Position numbers and translations under genes: made by a program. The notes beneath the pieces are model-generated. The model made no database searches, was not told the DNA's origin, and saw only the letters and a list, made by a program, of their open reading frames with translations. Shown one piece after another: positions 17,404 to 26,102 of a stretch of 64,000 nucleotides of DNA (position 1 is its first letter; every line of letters starts with the position of its first letter). Source of the stretch: Egaibacter danicus (lineage in GTDB: Bacteria; Pseudomonadota; Gammaproteobacteria; Burkholderiales; Burkholderiaceae_C); NCBI GenBank assembly GCA_016707075.1, contig JADJII010000015.1:62001-126000 (forward strand), written 5' to 3'.

Positions 17404-19206
17404 ATGAATCCACCGGCCTCTTCCTGGCGCTGGGCGCGGTATTTCCCGTTTCTGGCCTGGCGCACACGGCTCACCCCCGAGACGCTACGCGCCGATTTCT
17501 CCGCCGGCCTCACCGGCAGCATGATTCTGGTGCCGCAAGGTGTCGCCTTTGCCACGATTGCTGGCATGCCTCCCGAATACGGCCTGTACGCGGCGATGGT
17601 GCCGGTGATCATCGCCGCCTTGTTCGGTTCGTCCTGGCACATGGTGGCCGGACCGACCACGGCGATCTCCATCGTTGTGTTTGCTTCGCTCAGTCCGCTG
17701 GCCGAGCCAGGCAGCGCAGCCTATGTGCAGCTGGCGCTCACGCTGTCTTTCTTGTCCGGGATGGTCATGCTGGCCCTGGGCTGGCTGCGCCTGGGCACGT
17801 TGATGAACTTCGTCTCGCACACCGTGGTCGTGGGGTTCACCGCGGGTGCTGCGGTGCTCATTGCCACCAGCCAGTTCAAGAACTTCTTTGGTCTGGCAAT
17901 TCCGCGCGGCGCCAGCTTTGCGCAGGTGCTGCAGGAGTTCGCACCGCATCTGAGCGATATCAATCCTTGGGTCACACTGGTCGCAGTCGGCACGCTCTTG
18001 ACCAGCGTATTGGCACGCAAGTACCTGCCACGCGTGCCGCACATGATCACAGCATTGCTGGTGGGCAGCCTTCTCGCTGCGGCGTTGAACGCCTGGCTGG
18101 GCCAAGCCACAACCGGCATCGCCACGCTCGCGGCACTGCCGCGCGGCCTGCCACCACTGACCATGCCGGACCTGTCTGGCGACTCGATCCGCCAGCTGTT
18201 GCCGATTGCCGTAGCGCTGGCCATGCTGTCGCTCACTGAAGCCCTGTCGATTGCGCGGGCACTGGCGCTCAAGACCGGTCAACGCATTGACAGCAACCAA
18301 GAATTCGTGGGGCAAGGTCTGTCCAACGTTTTCGGATCGTTTTTCAGTGCGTACCCATCCAGCGGCTCATTCAACCGCAGCGGTCTGAACCTGGAGGCTG
18401 GTGCCCGCACACCCATGGCGGCGGTGTTTTCGGCGGTGATGCTGGCGGTGATTGTGCAGTTCGTCGCGCCGCTGGCGGTGTACCTGCCACTTCCTGCAAT
18501 GGCGGGCGTGCTGTTTCTGGTGGCTTGGGGGTTGATCGATGTCCACCACATCAAGCACATTCTGAAGAGCAGCCGGCCGGAATCGGTGGTGCTCATCACC
18601 ACCTTTCTGGCCACGCTGTTTCTGCATCTGGAGTTCGCCATTTATGCAGGCGTGATGCTTTCGCTCATGCTGTATCTGAACCGCACTTCGCGGCCCCGTA
18701 TCGAAGACGTGAAACCCGCCACCGGTGTGGGCCAGTACCACTTCAGCCACCTGACCAACCTGCCCGACTGCCCGCAACTCAAGATGCTGCGCGTGAACGG
18801 CTCACTCTTTTTTGGCGCGGTCGATCACGTGCAGCAAACCATGGTCGAGGTGGATGCGCAAACACCGAGTCAGAAACACCTGATGCTGGTCTGCCCCGGG
18901 GTCAACTTCATCGACTTGACGGGCGCCCAGATGCTGGCCCAGGAAGCGACGCGGCGCCAGCGCATGGGCGGTTCGCTGACCCTGTTCAGCCTGCGCGAAG
19001 AGCCCCAGAAGGTGTTGCGAGAGAGCGGGTGCATGTTCGACATTGGAGAGAACAGCATCATTTCCCTAGGCACGGCGGACCCGATCGAACCCGTCTTTCA
19101 CCGCCTCGATCCGGCGGTCTGTGCCACCTGCACTCGGCGAATCTTCCGCCAGTGCGCCACCGCCGCGCAACCCACTCCCACCGATCTGGGCGGTCAAGCA
19201 CTCTGA
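17404..19206 (+). CDS. SulP-family sulfate permease with C-terminal STAS domain, probable sulfate exporter of the pathway
   Basis: From the ATG at 17404 it has 600 residues. An in-frame ATG at 17329 overlaps the soeC stop (TGATG) and would add 25 residues; either may be used. Seen: a SulP core of about 10-14 hydrophobic segments with the family signature region ILVPQGVAFATIAGMPPEYGLYAA, then a STAS domain from about residue 440 (LPDCPQLKMLRVNGSLFFGAV, LVCPGVNFIDLTGAQML). A Cys-containing tail (VCATCTRRIFRQC) follows. SulP proteins move sulfate or bicarbonate. As the last gene of xsc-pta-soeABC, where sulfate is the end product, removal of sulfate is the likely job. The direction of transport is inference. 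Confidence 0.88.
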   Translation: MNPPASSWRWARYFPFLAWRTRLTPETLRADFSAGLTGSMILVPQGVAFATIAGMPPEYGLYAAMVPVIIAALFGSSWHMVAGPTTAISIVVFASLSPLAEPGSAAYVQLALTLSFLSGMVMLALGWLRLGTLMNFVSHTVVVGFTAGAAVLIATSQFKNFFGLAIPRGASFAQVLQEFAPHLSDINPWVTLVAVGTLLTSVLARKYLPRVPHMITALLVGSLLAAALNAWLGQATTGIATLAALPRGLPPLTMPDLSGDSIRQLLPIAVALAMLSLTEALSIARALALKTGQRIDSNQEFVGQGLSNVFGSFFSAYPSSGSFNRSGLNLEAGARTPMAAVFSAVMLAVIVQFVAPLAVYLPLPAMAGVLFLVAWGLIDVHHIKHILKSSRPESVVLITTFLATLFLHLEFAIYAGVMLSLMLYLNRTSRPRIEDVKPATGVGQYHFSHLTNLPDCPQLKMLRVNGSLFFGAVDHVQQTMVEVDAQTPSQKHLMLVCPGVNFIDLTGAQMLAQEATRRQRMGGSLTLFSLREEPQKVLRESGCMFDIGENSIISLGTADPIEPVFHRLDPAVCATCTRRIFRQCATAAQPTPTDLGGQAL

Positions 19207-19354
19207 CCGTGATTTGCCCTGCGTGTCACCGGTGTTACCTCAACAGCAACCAATGAGTCGCCCACGCCCAGCACGACGAGGCAGCACGCCAGTGAAATAT
19301 CACGGACCAGACTTACGCGTTCATCGACCCGCTTGCGCGTGAACGTCATGGCTC

Positions 19355-19660
19355 AGTCTCCACTGCGGTGCAGCGATCTGCCAATCGTCCACATTGCATA
19401 TCGCTACTACCGGAATTCGTGCACCGCTGCTGGTGTAGAAGTCCAAGGACATGTCGGCGGACTCGTTCAACAGGCGCGGGCTCTTTCATGGCGCCAGCGG
19501 GATGACCGTGAAGAGCGTGCAGCTCGGTTTCCAGTTGCGGGCGCTTGCGTTTTCCGCGCTGTGCCTGCTCTTGGGGGCCTGTCCGCCCAGGTTTTCAAGG
19601 TCTGAGATCTCATAAAATAAGAGACTCTTCTTCTTTGACCGGATCCGCTTCGATGTCGAT
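19355..19660 (+). pseudogene. Remnant of a second soeC (3' part)
   Basis: Reading from about 19355 gives a peptide that follows residues of intact SoeC one for one: AAICQSSTLHIATTGIRAP against AAIRHRSTLQSATGIRAP, then KSKDMSADSFNRRGLFHGAS against KSMGMSAGSFNTREFFHGAS, then LGFQ and ALCLL. A TAG interrupts it just after GIRAPLLV, and the alignment fades after about 19600, with only a KRLFFF-like echo of ERWFFF. The 5' two thirds are missing. The divergence is too high for a recent duplication. It sits directly upstream of the TauE/SafE remnant. Confidence 0.75.
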
Positions 19661-19756
19661 CTAATTGAGCCGACTGTTCTGTCGCCGCCCACGCATGGTG
19701 GTGCTTCATAGCAGGGATGCATCAGGCTCAAGACTGATTGAGAGACTCACTTTTCA

Positions 19757-20040
19757 ATGATGTTGCTGGTTTCTCTGCCAATCCTTGGTACGGTTGGAGT
19801 TTTGCTGTGTATCACTTTGGCCTCCTAGGTGCAGAGCCTCACCGGCTTTGCGTTTGGCTTGATTTTCCTGGCACTGGTCGGTGTCCTCGATCTGATCCCG
19901 ATGGAGGTCGCGGCCAACGCCGTGACCCTGATAACTCTTAGTCAGACTTTCTTCTATTTTCGCGAATATCCGCTCACCGACGATTGGCGGCTTTCCTGTT
20001 GCTGATTGCCGGTATAGGCTTGATCGTTACTGCTTTGTGA
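19757..20040 (+). pseudogene. Remnant of a TauE/SafE-family sulfite exporter
   Basis: Starting at the ATG at 19757, the frame encodes a hydrophobic helix (MMLLVSLPILGTVGVLLCIT), a TAG stop, then VQSLTGFAFGLIFLALVG and MEVAANAVTLITLSQT. The motif QxLTGFxFG with the following ANAVTL is characteristic of TauE/SafE permeases. After a short stretch a different frame gives AAFLLLIAGIGLIVTAL and a TGA at 20038-20040, which looks like the last helix of the same protein. Most of the middle is deleted. The intact protein would have exported sulfite, which is also the end product of the Xsc step here. Confidence 0.7.
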
Positions 20041-20641
20041 TCCACTCCTACATAAAAACCAACGAGGGCAAGTTGACGCTCGCACTTCGCAGTGCACGCG
20101 CGCGCTCCAGTGGAGTGGAGGTCTGCCGGTAAGAGTCGCGTAGAAACCTGCCACATCCTCCAATTACTATGGCGACAATGTCGTCCGGGTAGGTATCGCC
20201 TCAGGCTCCAAGTCAGTCGGATAGTCCCCAAGTCGGAAGTACGGATATTGTTGCCCTTGAACTTCAGTGCATGAAGTGCCTAAGTTTGATTCACCTCGGT
20301 TTGCAGTGCTACTGCATTGCTCACCGGTTCGTTATAGACGATGGCCTTTTCTTGATCAGCCGGATTATTGGGTCGGAGAGCTGCAAATCGCCTAGGGTCA
20401 GTGAATCAGGTGGCTCTAGATAAATTACACGCGAGACGGTGGAGGTCAACGAGGTTCCAAGTAACAAAACTGCGAACCATACCAATGCCCACTCCAGCAC
20501 GCGTTTCTACGCCGCCGGTCCTGATAAAAAGGCGATATGGCAGGTTTTACACGAATGTTACGACAGGCCTAGCCGCGAATTTTGACTTCTGCTACGCTCT
20601 CTCTATACAATCTCGATCCACACTTCGTTTCGGAATTGCCC
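20041..20641. other. Intergenic stretch without a recognisable gene; contains one copy of a 43-base repeat
   Basis: No coding frame with recognisable protein sequence was found on either strand. A segment at 20115-20157 (CCGGTAAGA ... AAACCTGCCACATC) has a related copy near 28896-28934. The rest is lower in GC than the flanking genes and looks like degraded DNA. The promoter of the downstream MocR gene must lie toward its 3' end, but no convincing promoter hexamers were assigned. Confidence 0.5.
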
Positions 20642-22372
20642 ATGGCCCAGCCCCTGCAAGGCGCGATGTGGAAACAGCTGCTACAACGCAGCGCCCGCAA
20701 AAACCTGACGCTGCAAGGCCAGATCCAAGAGATGCTCGTCTCGGCCATTCTGGGCGGGCACCTCAAGCCCGGTGCGCCCGTGCCTTCCAGCCGCGAGCTG
20801 GCCTTCGAGCTGGGCGTGGGTCGCATCACCGTGGTACTGGCCTACCAGCAACTGGCAGACGAAGGCTATCTGGAGTCGCGTGAACGCAAGGGCCATTTTG
20901 TGAGCTCGGCCTTGCTCGGTCAGCGCATGCAGATCCGGATCGCAGCAGACAGCCAGCAACCCAACGTGCCCATCAGCTGGGCGCAGCGTCTGTATCAGCG
21001 CCCCAGTGCGCAACGCAGCATCGTCAAGCCGGCCAATTGGCAGAAGAGTCCCTATCCGTTTCTCTACGGCCAGTTCGACGAATCGCTGTTCCCCACCGCC
21101 GCCTGGCGCGATTGCTGTCTGAAGGCGTTGAGCGTGCTCGACATCCGCGACTGGGCGCCCGACCAAATCACGCGCGACGACGAGTCGCTGGTGGAACAGA
21201 TCTGCACCCGTGTGTTGCCGCGGCGCGGCGTCTGGGCCACGCGCGAACAGCTCATCATCACCGTGGGGGCCCAGCACGCGCTCTACATGGTGGCCGACCT
21301 GCTGATGCGCGAGTCAACTCGGGTCGGAATCGAAGACCCTTGTTATCCCGACGCGCGCAACATCTTTTCCAGTCGCACCGCGCAGATTGTTCCGCTGCCG
21401 GTGGACGATCATGGTCTGATGGTAGATAACCGGCTCCATCAACTCCACTATCTCTACGCCACGCCCAGCCACCAATGCCCGACCGGCGTCACCATGCCAC
21501 TGCACCGGCGCGAACAGCTGCTGGGCCTGGCCGACGCTGCCGATCTGGTGATCATTGAAGACGACTTCGAGAGCGAAAACAATTTCTCAGGCAACCCAAT
21601 CCCGGCGCTCAAGAGTCTCGATCGAAACGAGCGTGTAATCTACATCGGCAGCCTGTCCAAAAGCATGGCGCCGGGTCTTCGCATCGGTTACATCGTGGCC
21701 GCGCCCGAGCTCATCTCCGAGTTGCGGGCGCTGCGCCGCCTCATGATCCGCCACCCTTCGTCGTTCATCCAACGGAGCCTCTCGCTGTTCATCTCGCTGG
21801 GCTACAACGATGCTCACCTAAAGCGACTGGCCGAAGCCCAGAAGGAACGCGGCACCATCGTTCTAGAGGCCTTGGCTCGCCACGTTCCGCAGTGCACCGT
21901 CACACCGTTTAGCTGGGGCGGCTCGTGCTGGGTGCAGTTGCCCGACAACGTGCCGGCCGCCGAACTGGCCGTGCGGGCCGCCGAGCGTGGTGTATTGATC
22001 GAACCGGGCGATGTGTTCTTTCAGGCCGAGAAGCCCGCCGGGCATTTCATCCGGCTGGGCTTTCAGTCGATCAATGCGCGGGTCATCGATGGGGGCATCG
22101 CCACCCTGGCCGAAGTGATCAAGGACATGCAAAGCGCTGTCAGCCGTCCAAGTTCGGTTGACAGCGCTGCTCCTGATTGTCTGGAATCAATAGCCCACCA
22201 GGGAGGGCAACCACAACGAAATCTGCGGCACATAGGCGATCAGGAATACCACCACCGCTTCGATCGCTACGAAGGGAAGTACCTTCACGACGATTTTTTC
22301 CACGGTCTCCCCGCCTATGCCAGATGCCACAAAAATGTTCTCGCCGAGCGGAGGCGTCATGAAGCCGATTGA
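20642..22372 (+). CDS. tauR: TauR-type MocR regulator, taurine-responsive (second paralogue)
   Basis: The ATG at 20642 gives 576 residues. The GntR winged helix (LTLQGQIQEMLVSAILGG, PSSRELAFELGVGRITVVLA) is followed by the aminotransferase-like domain with the PLP lysine Lys340 in YIGSLSKSM. Strong similarity to the regulator at 4608 runs through both domains, for example KPANWQ..PYPFLYGQFDESLFP. It is next to the taurine TRAP transporter and tauX/tauY, so it is the better TauR candidate of the two. Its family-like end would be near codon 500 (about 22145), but no stop occurs and the frame runs another ~75 codons antisense over the 3' end of tauM. The original stop has probably been lost. Confidence 0.88.
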   Translation: MAQPLQGAMWKQLLQRSARKNLTLQGQIQEMLVSAILGGHLKPGAPVPSSRELAFELGVGRITVVLAYQQLADEGYLESRERKGHFVSSALLGQRMQIRIAADSQQPNVPISWAQRLYQRPSAQRSIVKPANWQKSPYPFLYGQFDESLFPTAAWRDCCLKALSVLDIRDWAPDQITRDDESLVEQICTRVLPRRGVWATREQLIITVGAQHALYMVADLLMRESTRVGIEDPCYPDARNIFSSRTAQIVPLPVDDHGLMVDNRLHQLHYLYATPSHQCPTGVTMPLHRREQLLGLADAADLVIIEDDFESENNFSGNPIPALKSLDRNERVIYIGSLSKSMAPGLRIGYIVAAPELISELRALRRLMIRHPSSFIQRSLSLFISLGYNDAHLKRLAEAQKERGTIVLEALARHVPQCTVTPFSWGGSCWVQLPDNVPAAELAVRAAERGVLIEPGDVFFQAEKPAGHFIRLGFQSINARVIDGGIATLAEVIKDMQSAVSRPSSVDSAAPDCLESIAHQGGQPQRNLRHIGDQEYHHRFDRYEGKYLHDDFFHGLPAYARCHKNVLAERRRHEAD

Positions 22373-23527
22373 AAGTGTGCAGATCACCACGATACCCACA
22401 TGCGTTGGGTCGGCGCCGGTCAAGTACATGACCGGAAGCAACACCGGCACCAGGATCAGGATGGCCGCCAGGGTTTCCATGAACATTCCTACAAAGAGCA
22501 GGAATACGATCACCAGCGCCCAGATGATGTAAGGGTTGGACGTCATGGTGAGCAAAGCCTCGGCGATGTCGCCTGGAATGCGTTGCTCGACCAGCAACCG
22601 GCCAAAAGCGGTCGCCGTGAACAGGATCAGCAGGACGCGTCCGGTGATCCAGGTGGTGGTGCGCAGAGCCGTCTTGATAGCAGACCAGCGCAGCTCGCGG
22701 TGCACGAACAAGCCGACGACCAGGGTGTAAAAGATCGCCACGATGGCCGATTCGGTGGGCGTGAAGATGCCAGCGTAGATGCCACCCAGAATGATGGCGG
22801 GTGCCAGGATCGACCAAATGCCGCGCCTCAGTGCCGCGCGAAGATCGCTCCCCGACCAGTTTTCAGACAACCCACGGTAGCCACGCTTTTTGGAGATGAA
22901 ATAGTTCATCAGCAGCAAGCCGCTGGCCATCACCAGACCCGGTATCACGCCGGCCACGAACAATTTGGGGATCGACAGTGAAGCGAACGACCCAAACTTC
23001 TCTACCGCTTCGGGCGGAGGCTCCATGCCCAGCGCCGCGATACCGAAAATCACCATCGGAATCGAGGGCGGAATGATGATGCCCAGGCCGCCCGAGGCGG
23101 CGGTCACTGCCGAGGCGTAGGCGCGGTCGTAGTTGCGCTTGGTCATGGCAGGAATCATCAGCATGCCCACCGCCGCAGTGGTGGCCGGGCCCGAGCCCGA
23201 GATGGCACCAAAGAACAGGCAAGCCAGCACCGTGGCCGCGCCCAGCCCGCCCGTGATCGGGCCGGCCAGCGTTTCGGCAATATCGACCAGACGTCGTGAA
23301 ATGCCGGCCGCCTCCATCAGCGCACCCGCCAGCACGAAGGCGGGCAAGGCCATCAGCGGGAAGCTGCTGACCGAGGTGAAAGCGATCTGCACCAGCGCGA
23401 TCGGGTCCTTGTCGAGCACTACATAGGCGCCCATGGCCGCGCCACCCAGCGCCACCGTGATCGGTGCGCCCAGCAGCAAGAGCAGCATGAAGCCGCCAAA
23501 CAGGATTTCGGGAAGGTACATGTCCAT
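22187..23527 (-). CDS. tauM: TRAP transporter large permease (DctM type), taurine uptake
   Basis: The protein has 446 residues with about 12 hydrophobic segments and the DctM hallmarks GAISGSGPATTAAVGMLMIP and IIIPPSIPMVIFG, plus FTPTESA and GFMTPPLGENIFV. It is the sodium-coupled translocation subunit in the inner membrane. It lies at the end of the minus-strand set tauX-tauK-tauL-tauM. The arrangement beside tauX and a TauR-type regulator matches the TauKLM taurine TRAP system described in Paracoccus. Its last codons overlap the antisense extension of the tauR frame. Confidence 0.9.
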   Translation of the reverse strand: MDMYLPEILFGGFMLLLLLGAPITVALGGAAMGAYVVLDKDPIALVQIAFTSVSSFPLMALPAFVLAGALMEAAGISRRLVDIAETLAGPITGGLGAATVLACLFFGAISGSGPATTAAVGMLMIPAMTKRNYDRAYASAVTAASGGLGIIIPPSIPMVIFGIAALGMEPPPEAVEKFGSFASLSIPKLFVAGVIPGLVMASGLLLMNYFISKKRGYRGLSENWSGSDLRAALRRGIWSILAPAIILGGIYAGIFTPTESAIVAIFYTLVVGLFVHRELRWSAIKTALRTTTWITGRVLLILFTATAFGRLLVEQRIPGDIAEALLTMTSNPYIIWALVIVFLLFVGMFMETLAAILILVPVLLPVMYLTGADPTHVGIVVICTLSIGFMTPPLGENIFVASGIGGETVEKIVVKVLPFVAIEAVVVFLIAYVPQISLWLPSLVGY

Positions 23528-23554
23528 GGTGTTGTCTCCGGTGAGTGATCAGCT

Positions 23555-24100
23555 TCAAGCCGCTGCGTCGTTGTTCTTCTGCATTTTTTTGATCTCGGCG
23601 GTTTCCGGATCCAGCAGCTCTTCACCCTTGAACACACTCAGGTAGGTGTTCCACAACACACGGACCGACATCAGGGCGAAGGCGATCGGCAGGATCATGT
23701 AGATGTATTTCATCGGCACGCCCAGGGTCTGCGATTTCCAGAACAGGTTCATGCGGTTGAACACGAAGTCGTAGCTGAGCCAGACGAAATACAGGTTGAA
23801 AGCCACCCAGAGCAGGTCGGCCACGGTCATCAGCGTTTTGGCCATCCACTTCGGTAAGAACTGCATGTGCACCGTGACGCGGTTGTGCGCCGACATCTTT
23901 GCCGCTACCACCGCGCCGAGGTAGGCGAACCAGACGAACATGTAGGTGGAGAGCTCTTCCGACCAGGCGATCGAGTAACCGAAGAGCTGGCGTGCGAGGA
24001 TTTGAGCGAATAGCAGCACCACGAACAGAGCGAGCAACCATTCGCACACCAGCGTCTCAATGTCGTTCAACCAGGTCAGCGATTTGCGCAGGGACGTCAT
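23555..24100 (-). CDS. tauL: TRAP transporter small permease (DctQ type), taurine uptake
   Basis: The ATG at 24100 was chosen over the longer open frame because it begins the DctQ-like sequence (WLNDIETLVCEWLLALFVV). The protein has 181 residues with four hydrophobic segments and the DctQ pattern ARQLFGYSIAWSEELSTYMFVWFAYLGA. It assists the DctM-type subunit. It lies 27 bases before tauM and 113 bases after tauK, with an intrinsic terminator between tauK and tauL that probably lowers its expression relative to the binding protein. Confidence 0.88.
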   Translation of the reverse strand: MTSLRKSLTWLNDIETLVCEWLLALFVVLLFAQILARQLFGYSIAWSEELSTYMFVWFAYLGAVVAAKMSAHNRVTVHMQFLPKWMAKTLMTVADLLWVAFNLYFVWLSYDFVFNRMNLFWKSQTLGVPMKYIYMILPIAFALMSVRVLWNTYLSVFKGEELLDPETAEIKKMQKNNDAAA

Positions 24101-24168
24101 GGCGATTACCTCAAAAAGGGGCGCACGAGGCGCAGAGAAAGGGCGGTGTCTCAAGCCCGCTGGGGAAG

Positions 24169-24203
24169 AAAAAAAAGGGGCGCCCACGTCGCGTGGCCGC
24201 CCC
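24169..24203 (-). terminator. Intrinsic terminator/attenuator between tauK and tauL
   Basis: On the minus strand the RNA would form GGGGCGGCCACG-cga-CGTGGGCGCCCC (24203-24177), a strong 12-bp stem with a 3-base loop, followed by an unbroken run of eight Us (24176-24169). It starts 11 bases after the corrected tauK stop at 24214. Partial termination here would produce more binding protein than permease, a common need in TRAP operons. Confidence 0.8.
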
Positions 24204-24213
24204 TGTCAGCCGA

Positions 24214-25213
24214 TCAGCGGCCCAGAGCCTTCAGGACTTTGTCGAGCTTGTCCTTGCCGCCGATGCTGTCGTAGAACTTGGGCCACACGGTGGTGGTGGC
24301 TTTGGAGATCCACTCCCTTCTCGCCATCGGCCGGGTCGGTGATCACCATGCCCTTGGCAGTCAGTTCCTTCTTGATACGACCTTCGGTTTCAAGCAGCCA
24401 CTTGTAGCTGTGTTCGGTGGCTTCGGCACCGGCGTCCAGAATGGCTTTCTGCACATCGGCAGGCTGCTTCTTGAAGGTGCCTTCGCCCACGATGATGGGT
24501 TCGAGGGAGAACACGTAGCGGATGTTGGTGATGTACTTCTGCACCTCGTTGAACTTCATCGAGCTCACGGTGATGTAGGGGTTGTCCTGGCCATCGACCA
24601 CGCGCTGCTGCAACGCGGTGAATGTTTCACCCCAGGCCATGGGCGTGGGGTTGATGCCCCAGGCCTGGTACGACGAGATCATGATTTCGTTCTTGGGCAC
24701 GCGGATCTTGAGGCCCTGGAGGTCGGCCAGCGTCTTGACCGGTTTCTTGGAATTGGTCAGCACGCGAAAGCCGGTGAAGGTCCAGCCGACGATGCGCACA
24801 CCCGCGTCGCGCACTGTGTTGGCCGTGAGTTCCTTGCCTACGTCACCGGTCACCAGCTTCTTGGCTTCTTCCGCGCTCTGGATCACGTAAGGCAGCGTGA
24901 GCACGCCCACCGAGGGGGAGAACGGGGTGATGTTGTTGACGGCCAGAACTGAGAAGTCCAGGGTGCCCATGGAGGCGCTGTTGACCGTGGTCTCTTCACC
25001 GCCGAGCTGTTCGTTGGGGAACAATTCGGCTTTGTGTTTGCCACCGGTCTTGGCTTCAAAGGCGGACTTGAACTTGGACGCCATTTCCCATTGGGCGCTG
25101 CCCTGGGCGTCGCCCACGGCGACCTTGAAGGTGGTGGCCCAGGCGCTGCCGCCAAGGAAGAAGGAAGAGGCTGCAAGCAGCGATACCAGGGGGGTGTTTT
25201 TGAATTTCATCAT
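24214..25213 (-). CDS. tauK: TRAP transporter solute-binding protein (DctP type), taurine-binding; one-base frameshift near the end
   Basis: The ATG at 25213 follows GGAGACA. An N-terminal signal peptide (LVSLLAASSFFLGGSAWA) is followed by a DctP fold of about 330 residues: NEQLGGEETT, GRVLTNSKKPVKTLADLQGLKIRVP-like region with the conserved Arg that binds the substrate carboxylate or sulfonate, and DGQDNPYITV. The raw frame goes wrong at the CCC run at 24315-24317. Removing one base restores the expected end WISKATTTVWPKFYDSIGGK and a TGA at 24214-24216. The protein captures the solute in the periplasm. Taurine as ligand is inferred from tauX and TauR next door. Confidence 0.87.
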
Positions 25214-25341
25214 TGTCTCCAGGGGTGGTTAGGAAAGGAAAAAAATCTGCCAACTTGATGATCGGTCTTTTGAGTTAACGGAATAAAAAAATCTGCGCTC
25301 CCGGTCGGCCAATGTGGTTTTACCGGGAAAGCGTCGGCTGC

Positions 25342-25740
25342 TCAAGCGGCAGCCAGCGGTGGGCGGTTCTTGCGGAATGCGTTCTTCACCAGGATCTTTC
25401 CGTCTTTGAAGGTGAAGACGTCCACCATCCGGGCTTCGATGCGAGATCCGTCGGCCTGCGTGCCCTTGAAGGTGCATTCCGATACACCGCGATCGCCGGC
25501 CACAAAGTGAACACCGTCCAGCCAGGCGGCATCGGGGATGTTGATCCAGGCGGCCTTGAACCCGTCGGCAACTTCGGTGCGACCGCTGAAGGTTCGGCCC
25601 AGCACATCGGGACCGGCCACTGCGTGGAACACGCACTCGTCGTGCATGAAGCCCATTAGCGCCTCGAGGTCGTGGCGATTCCAGGCATCGGCAAAATCGG
25701 CCAGGGTCTGTGCAGTGATACTGCGCTGCGGGTTGTTCAT
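25342..25740 (-). CDS. tauX: Taurine dehydrogenase small subunit TauX (SnoaL/NTF2-like)
   Basis: The protein has 132 residues; the ATG at 25740 follows AGGAGA. The sequence is a SnoaL-like NTF2 fold: LADFADAWNRHDLEALMGFM, CVFHAVAGPDVLG, FTFKDGKILVKNAFRKNRPP. TauXY is the cytochrome-linked taurine dehydrogenase known from Paracoccus. My recollection of TauX places it in this small SnoaL-like family, and the presence of tauY and TRAP genes agrees. It leads the tauX-tauKLM operon while tauY is divergent, which differs from a tauXY pair on one transcript. The assignment to TauX rests on memory of the family plus context. Confidence 0.72.
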   Translation of the reverse strand: MNNPQRSITAQTLADFADAWNRHDLEALMGFMHDECVFHAVAGPDVLGRTFSGRTEVADGFKAAWINIPDAAWLDGVHFVAGDRGVSECTFKGTQADGSRIEARMVDVFTFKDGKILVKNAFRKNRPPLAAA

Positions 25741-25938
25741 GCTGTCTCCTGCTGTCGGTGTCGCGTTTTTTGCAGCCCGCCGGGTGCGGCTGTTTGTCGT
25801 CAGTGCGACGGGTTTGCAAACTGGTTGTATTGTTGAGGCCGAATCGGCTACGGATGTAGAACCAGGGGCGGCGATTCGTTAGTGCCAAGCACTCGGGTTA
25901 ACCCTTGTTTTCCCATTTTGGAGTACGCGCGCCCGCGG

Positions 25939-26018
25939 CTGGTTCCATGGAATGGCTGCAACTGGTCCTAACCAGTGTCGGCTGCTCCTGCCTATCCTTC
26001 GCTTGGGTCTGGTCCAAG
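25939..26018. promoter_or_regulatory. Three direct repeats resembling TauR sites between tauX and tauY
   Basis: CTGGTTCCAT at 25939, CTGGTCCTAA at 25962 and CTGGTCCAAG at 26009 are direct repeats at 23- and 47-base spacing in the 362-base divergent gap. As I recall, TauR of Rhodobacter binds direct repeats of the form CTGGACYTAA; the middle copy matches 8 of 10. MocR regulators often bind direct repeats. Function is inferred. Confidence 0.35.
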
Positions 26019-26102
26019 GAACAAGCGTTCCAGGACCCGTTGGTTGTCGGTGTGCTTAGCAATCTCCGACAGGCAGCGCCCCATAAACCTAGGAGACATT
26101 TC

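Noticed and set aside
19486..19731. Short minus-strand frames opposite the soeC remnant
   Set aside because: They share no recognised protein features, while the plus strand aligns to SoeC residue by residue.
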